Shown here: positions 61,788 through 64,000 of the stretch, one piece after another
How the letters are laid out: every line of letters begins with the position of its first letter
How positions within the stretch are numbered: position 1 is the stretch's first letter
Source of the DNA: Leptospira_A sp046736045
Lineage (GTDB): Bacteria > Spirochaetota > Leptospiria > Leptospirales > Leptospiraceae
Length of the DNA: 64,000 bases
Direction of reading: 5' to 3'
NCBI RefSeq assembly: GCF_046736045.1
Contig: NZ_CP177134.1
Coordinates: forward strand, 1,364,001-1,428,000
The notes under the pieces: generated by a model
What the model was told of the DNA's origin: nothing
Seen by the model: the letters and a program-made list of their open reading frames with translations, nothing else
The model's database searches: none
Position numbers and translations under genes: made by a program

Positions 61788-62417
61788 TTATGGAGCGAAT
61801 GAGTTTAAAAATTTCAGCCTTGCTTTCGCTTTTTGCCCCCAAGCATTTCGAGGATAGTTTTTATAAAGATGTTCCAATGCCAGTCTTTCTTCTTCTGTGG
61901 TTTTTGACTGTTTGACTGTGATCACAGGTTCATCTTGAAATTTGAAACTCACTCTGATATGAAAGGTGCCTAAAAACACGACGGTTCCGGGTTCCAAGGT
62001 CAATCGTGAAGCCTCGATTTCTTTTTTATCAAAATCAATATCTATTTTGGAAGGTTGTTTGGTGGAGCCGTAAGGAAAATCGGATGCACCCCGATTGAGA
62101 AGATGAACCGCATCGTAAATTTCATACTGTCCTTCTTTTAAATTTTGAAAGTAATAATAATGTCCGGTGTTTTCCGAATATTCATAAGTAGAATCCCCTT
62201 TTCGGAGAGTCACTTTTTGAAAACGGGGATCTATCAATTCGTCTAACAAAAGTTCATCTTTTTGCAATGTCAATTGAACTATGATGAGGGAACTTTGCGC
62301 ATTCCTCGGCCCGAAAGTCGAACATTCGGGAAATAACATAAAAAGCACAAAAAGAATAAGTCCTTTTTTAATTATAAAATCGATTCCTTTTTGTATCTTG
62401 ATTATCATTTCCCGCAT
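61788..62417 (-). CDS. Hypothetical exported protein, possibly lipoprotein
   Basis: Not recognised. A basic N-terminus and hydrophobic helix (IIKKGLILFVLFMLFPECS) with Cys at residue 32; Glu before Cys is unusual for a lipobox, so lipidation is uncertain. The mature part is beta-rich (YEYSENTGHYYYFQNLKEGQYEIYDAVHLL, TLEPGTVVFLGTFHIRVSFKF), with a helical C-terminus (TEEERLALEHLYKNYPRNAWGQKAKARLKFL). 209 aa. Follows the aldo/keto reductase gene by 19 nt on the same strand. Confidence 0.6.
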   Translation of the reverse strand: MREMIIKIQKGIDFIIKKGLILFVLFMLFPECSTFGPRNAQSSLIIVQLTLQKDELLLDELIDPRFQKVTLRKGDSTYEYSENTGHYYYFQNLKEGQYEIYDAVHLLNRGASDFPYGSTKQPSKIDIDFDKKEIEASRLTLEPGTVVFLGTFHIRVSFKFQDEPVITVKQSKTTEEERLALEHLYKNYPRNAWGQKAKARLKFLNSFAP

Positions 62418-62436
62418 CCTATCATTCTATTCGTAG

Positions 62437-63453
62437 TTATCCCATAGGATATTGAATTTTTTTCGAAAGAACATTGATTTCATTCAATACATCATCGGAT
62501 AAAATCAGATTGGTGGCTTTCAAAGATTCTTCCAATTGTGCAACGGTATTTGCGCCTATGATCGTGGAAGCTACAAAATCATGTTGTTTGCTCCATGCAA
62601 CGGCAAGCGCGGTCGCTGAGATTCCAGCTCTTTCCGCAATGACCAAAAGTTCTGCGGTGGAAGCAAGAGTCGCATCATTCAAAAATCGGTTTGCCATTTT
62701 TTTTTGGCGCTCTCCTTCTTTCGTATAACGAATGAATCTCGATCCTTCCGGGGGAACTTCTACGTTGTATTTTCCTGTCAGCACTCCGCCGGCTAATGGA
62801 GAGTAGGGGAGAAGGGAAACTTCTTCTTTACGACAGACTTGCGCCAATTCATCTTCAAATCTTCTGTTTAAAATACTGAAATTGTTTTGAATGGATTCAT
62901 AACGGGTGAGATTGTATTTGTCTGAAGTCCAAAGACTTTTCATAAGTCCGAAGGAAGTTTCGTTGGAACATCCCGCATAACGAATCTTACCTTCTTCTTT
63001 CAATTCCGTTAATGCTTCCAAGGTTTCATCATAAGGCATATCAGGATCAGGCCAATGAGTTTGATAAAGATCAATCGTTTCAATTCCCATTCGAGTGAGG
63101 GAACCTTCAATGGCACGTCGAATGTGATATTTGTCTAAGGATGTTTTTCCTTCTCTGATGGGAGGACTAAACCAACCATGTCCGGGACCTGCAACTTTGG
63201 TGGCGATGAGGACTCCGTCTCTCGGTTTTGTCTTCAGCCATTTGCCGAATATTTCTTCCGTGCGGTGAACCCAGGATTTTTGAGGAGGAACAGGATATAT
63301 TTCCGCAGTATCATAAAAATCAATCCCGGCATCATAAGCTCTATCTAAAATACGAAATGCTTCCGGTTCGTCGCATGAGGAACCGAATGTCATAGTTCCC
63401 ATACAAATTTCGGAAACAACCAAACCTGTTCTACCTAAACGTCTTTTTTTCAT
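62437..63453 (-). CDS. Aldo/keto reductase
   Basis: NADPH-dependent carbonyl reductase with a TIM-barrel fold. The tetrad is visible: Asp and Tyr in DTAEIYP, Lys in LIATKVAGPG and His in QTHWPDPD. The cofactor segment ends in IIGANTVAQLEESLKA. The long insertion after the Tyr (VPPQKSWVHRTEEIFGKWLK) is Tas/YdjG-like. 338 aa. In a minus-strand run behind acylphosphatase (9-nt gap). Confidence 0.92.
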   Translation of the reverse strand: MKKRRLGRTGLVVSEICMGTMTFGSSCDEPEAFRILDRAYDAGIDFYDTAEIYPVPPQKSWVHRTEEIFGKWLKTKPRDGVLIATKVAGPGHGWFSPPIREGKTSLDKYHIRRAIEGSLTRMGIETIDLYQTHWPDPDMPYDETLEALTELKEEGKIRYAGCSNETSFGLMKSLWTSDKYNLTRYESIQNNFSILNRRFEDELAQVCRKEEVSLLPYSPLAGGVLTGKYNVEVPPEGSRFIRYTKEGERQKKMANRFLNDATLASTAELLVIAERAGISATALAVAWSKQHDFVASTIIGANTVAQLEESLKATNLILSDDVLNEINVLSKKIQYPMG

Positions 63454-63462
63454 GAAGTATGA

Positions 63463-63750
63463 TTACCTTTTGATGGAAAATGTTCTGAATTGATTTTTAG
63501 CATCCGCCCAATCGATCACGTGATCCGTAACCTTCGCTTTCGTTGGGCCTCTTTGCATCGCACGGTAAAGATCTTCTATAAAAAGTTTGTCACCTTCAAC
63601 AACTGCTTCTACTTCTCCATTCGGAAGATTTTGAGTATAACCTTTGAGTCGCATTTCTTGCGCTTTTTGCATAATATAATAACGAAATCCTACACCTTGC
63701 ACCGTTCCCCTAACAACGATTCGTGCTCTTTTTTCTTCTGATTTTCCCAA
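63463..63750 (-). CDS. acyP: Acylphosphatase
   Basis: Hydrolyses acyl phosphates such as 1,3-bisphosphoglycerate or acetyl phosphate. The catalytic Arg is R23 (VQGVGFRYY) and the Asn is N41 (GYTQNLPNGEVEAVVEG), both at canonical positions. 95 aa. The start is TTG at 63750 with AGGAG 9 nt upstream; no ATG is available. The aldo/keto reductase gene follows 9 nt later. Confidence 0.93.
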   Translation of the reverse strand: MGKSEEKRARIVVRGTVQGVGFRYYIMQKAQEMRLKGYTQNLPNGEVEAVVEGDKLFIEDLYRAMQRGPTKAKVTDHVIDWADAKNQFRTFSIKR

Positions 63751-63785
63751 ACGGTTTTGCTCCTAGCTTTGATATCTAAATTATG

Positions 63786-64000
63786 TTATTTTTTTAAGTC
63801 TGCAATGTAATTTTGAACAAGTGTAAAGAAAAAAGGGACAAACTTTTCATAGGCTGGTTTTTTGAAATCAACGACTACCTTTGCAGTTTCCAATAAATCC
63901 ATATATTTTATGGAGAGAAATTCCCTTTCAAAATGGTCTAATGTACAGTCTTCGACAGGATGATCCCAATAGAATAGAATCCATTTTTGAGTTTGCCCTC
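63786..64000 (-). CDS. Partial hypothetical protein (5' end outside window)
   Basis: An open frame enters from the right edge and ends at TAA (63786-63788). The 71 codons visible read ...WILFYWDHPVEDCTLDHF..., then VVVDFKKPAYEKFVPFFFTLVQNY and ADLKK at the end. Protein-like composition with a hydrophobic, possibly amphipathic C-terminal helix. No family recognised. Probably first of the minus-strand run leading to acylphosphatase (35-nt gap). Confidence 0.6.
   Translation of the reverse strand, partial: GQTQKWILFYWDHPVEDCTLDHFEREFLSIKYMDLLETAKVVVDFKKPAYEKFVPFFFTLVQNYIADLKK

Overview
The window looks like chromosome of a Leptospira-type spirochaete, possibly from a saprophytic lineage. The evidence is a GC content of roughly 40%, a CIRCE-controlled hrcA-grpE-dnaK-dnaJ operon, many lipoproteins with relaxed spirochaetal lipoboxes (Asn or Ser before the Cys), a methyl-accepting chemotaxis protein and hybrid signalling proteins. 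Genes are dense, often overlap by 4-11 nt, and use some TTG starts. The genus call is by recognition, not by a database search.

Layout. 1-6.4 kb: a partial GH13 alpha-glucosidase behind glnD, then a divergent coupled trio (membrane protein, DUF2961/GH172 protein, PAS-GGDEF cyclase). 6.4-10.5 kb: two small self-contained regulons. An HxlR regulator shares an operator-like motif with the divergent MFS/MaoC promoter, and a MarR regulator shares a perfect GTGTATATACAC palindrome with a thiolase gene. 10.5-17.7 kb: CIRCE, hrcA, grpE, dnaK, dnaJ, then a Gfo/Idh/MocA oxidoreductase, a YqgE/AlgH protein and an SDR. 17.9-27.0 kb: five collinear genes encoding circularly permuted ATP-grasp, alpha-E, transglutaminase and DUF2126 domains. 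This is a predicted amidoligase/peptide-modification system, with both the ATP-grasp/alpha-E and the transglutaminase parts present twice. 27.0-30.5 kb: ArsC/Spx-like protein, murB, an FeS-type uracil-DNA glycosylase, mltG and a small protein.

30.6-39.4 kb: a cell-surface region. It holds a repeat-rich lipoprotein predicted to end in a seven-bladed propeller, then a lipoprotein, a small lipoprotein and a TonB-dependent receptor; a sequence matching the Pho box lies upstream of the first of the latter three. 39.4-46.3 kb: a band-7 lipoprotein, an ankyrin lipoprotein, small membrane proteins, a chemotaxis receptor with an unusual C-terminal domain, and a TetR/SDR/outer-membrane-protein unit with a perfect 14-bp TetR-type operator. 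46.5-49.4 kb: an RsbQ-like hydrolase coupled to a PAS hybrid histidine kinase. 49.4-53.1 kb: GC-rich repeats, a metzincin-like protein, an AraC/SDR pair, and a tRNA-Gly(TCC) whose 3' end is duplicated 280 bp away, like an attachment site.

53.2-64.0 kb: M32 carboxypeptidase, a FliG-like small protein, DUF423, a CPBP protease, an M23/LysM peptidase, an operon resembling lvaC-lvaA-lvaB/ACAD11 (4-hydroxyacyl-CoA catabolism) with a histidine-phosphatase-fold gene, then a minus-strand run of a lipoprotein, an aldo/keto reductase, acylphosphatase and a partial unknown gene. No CRISPR array, rRNA, recognisable transposase or prophage was seen.
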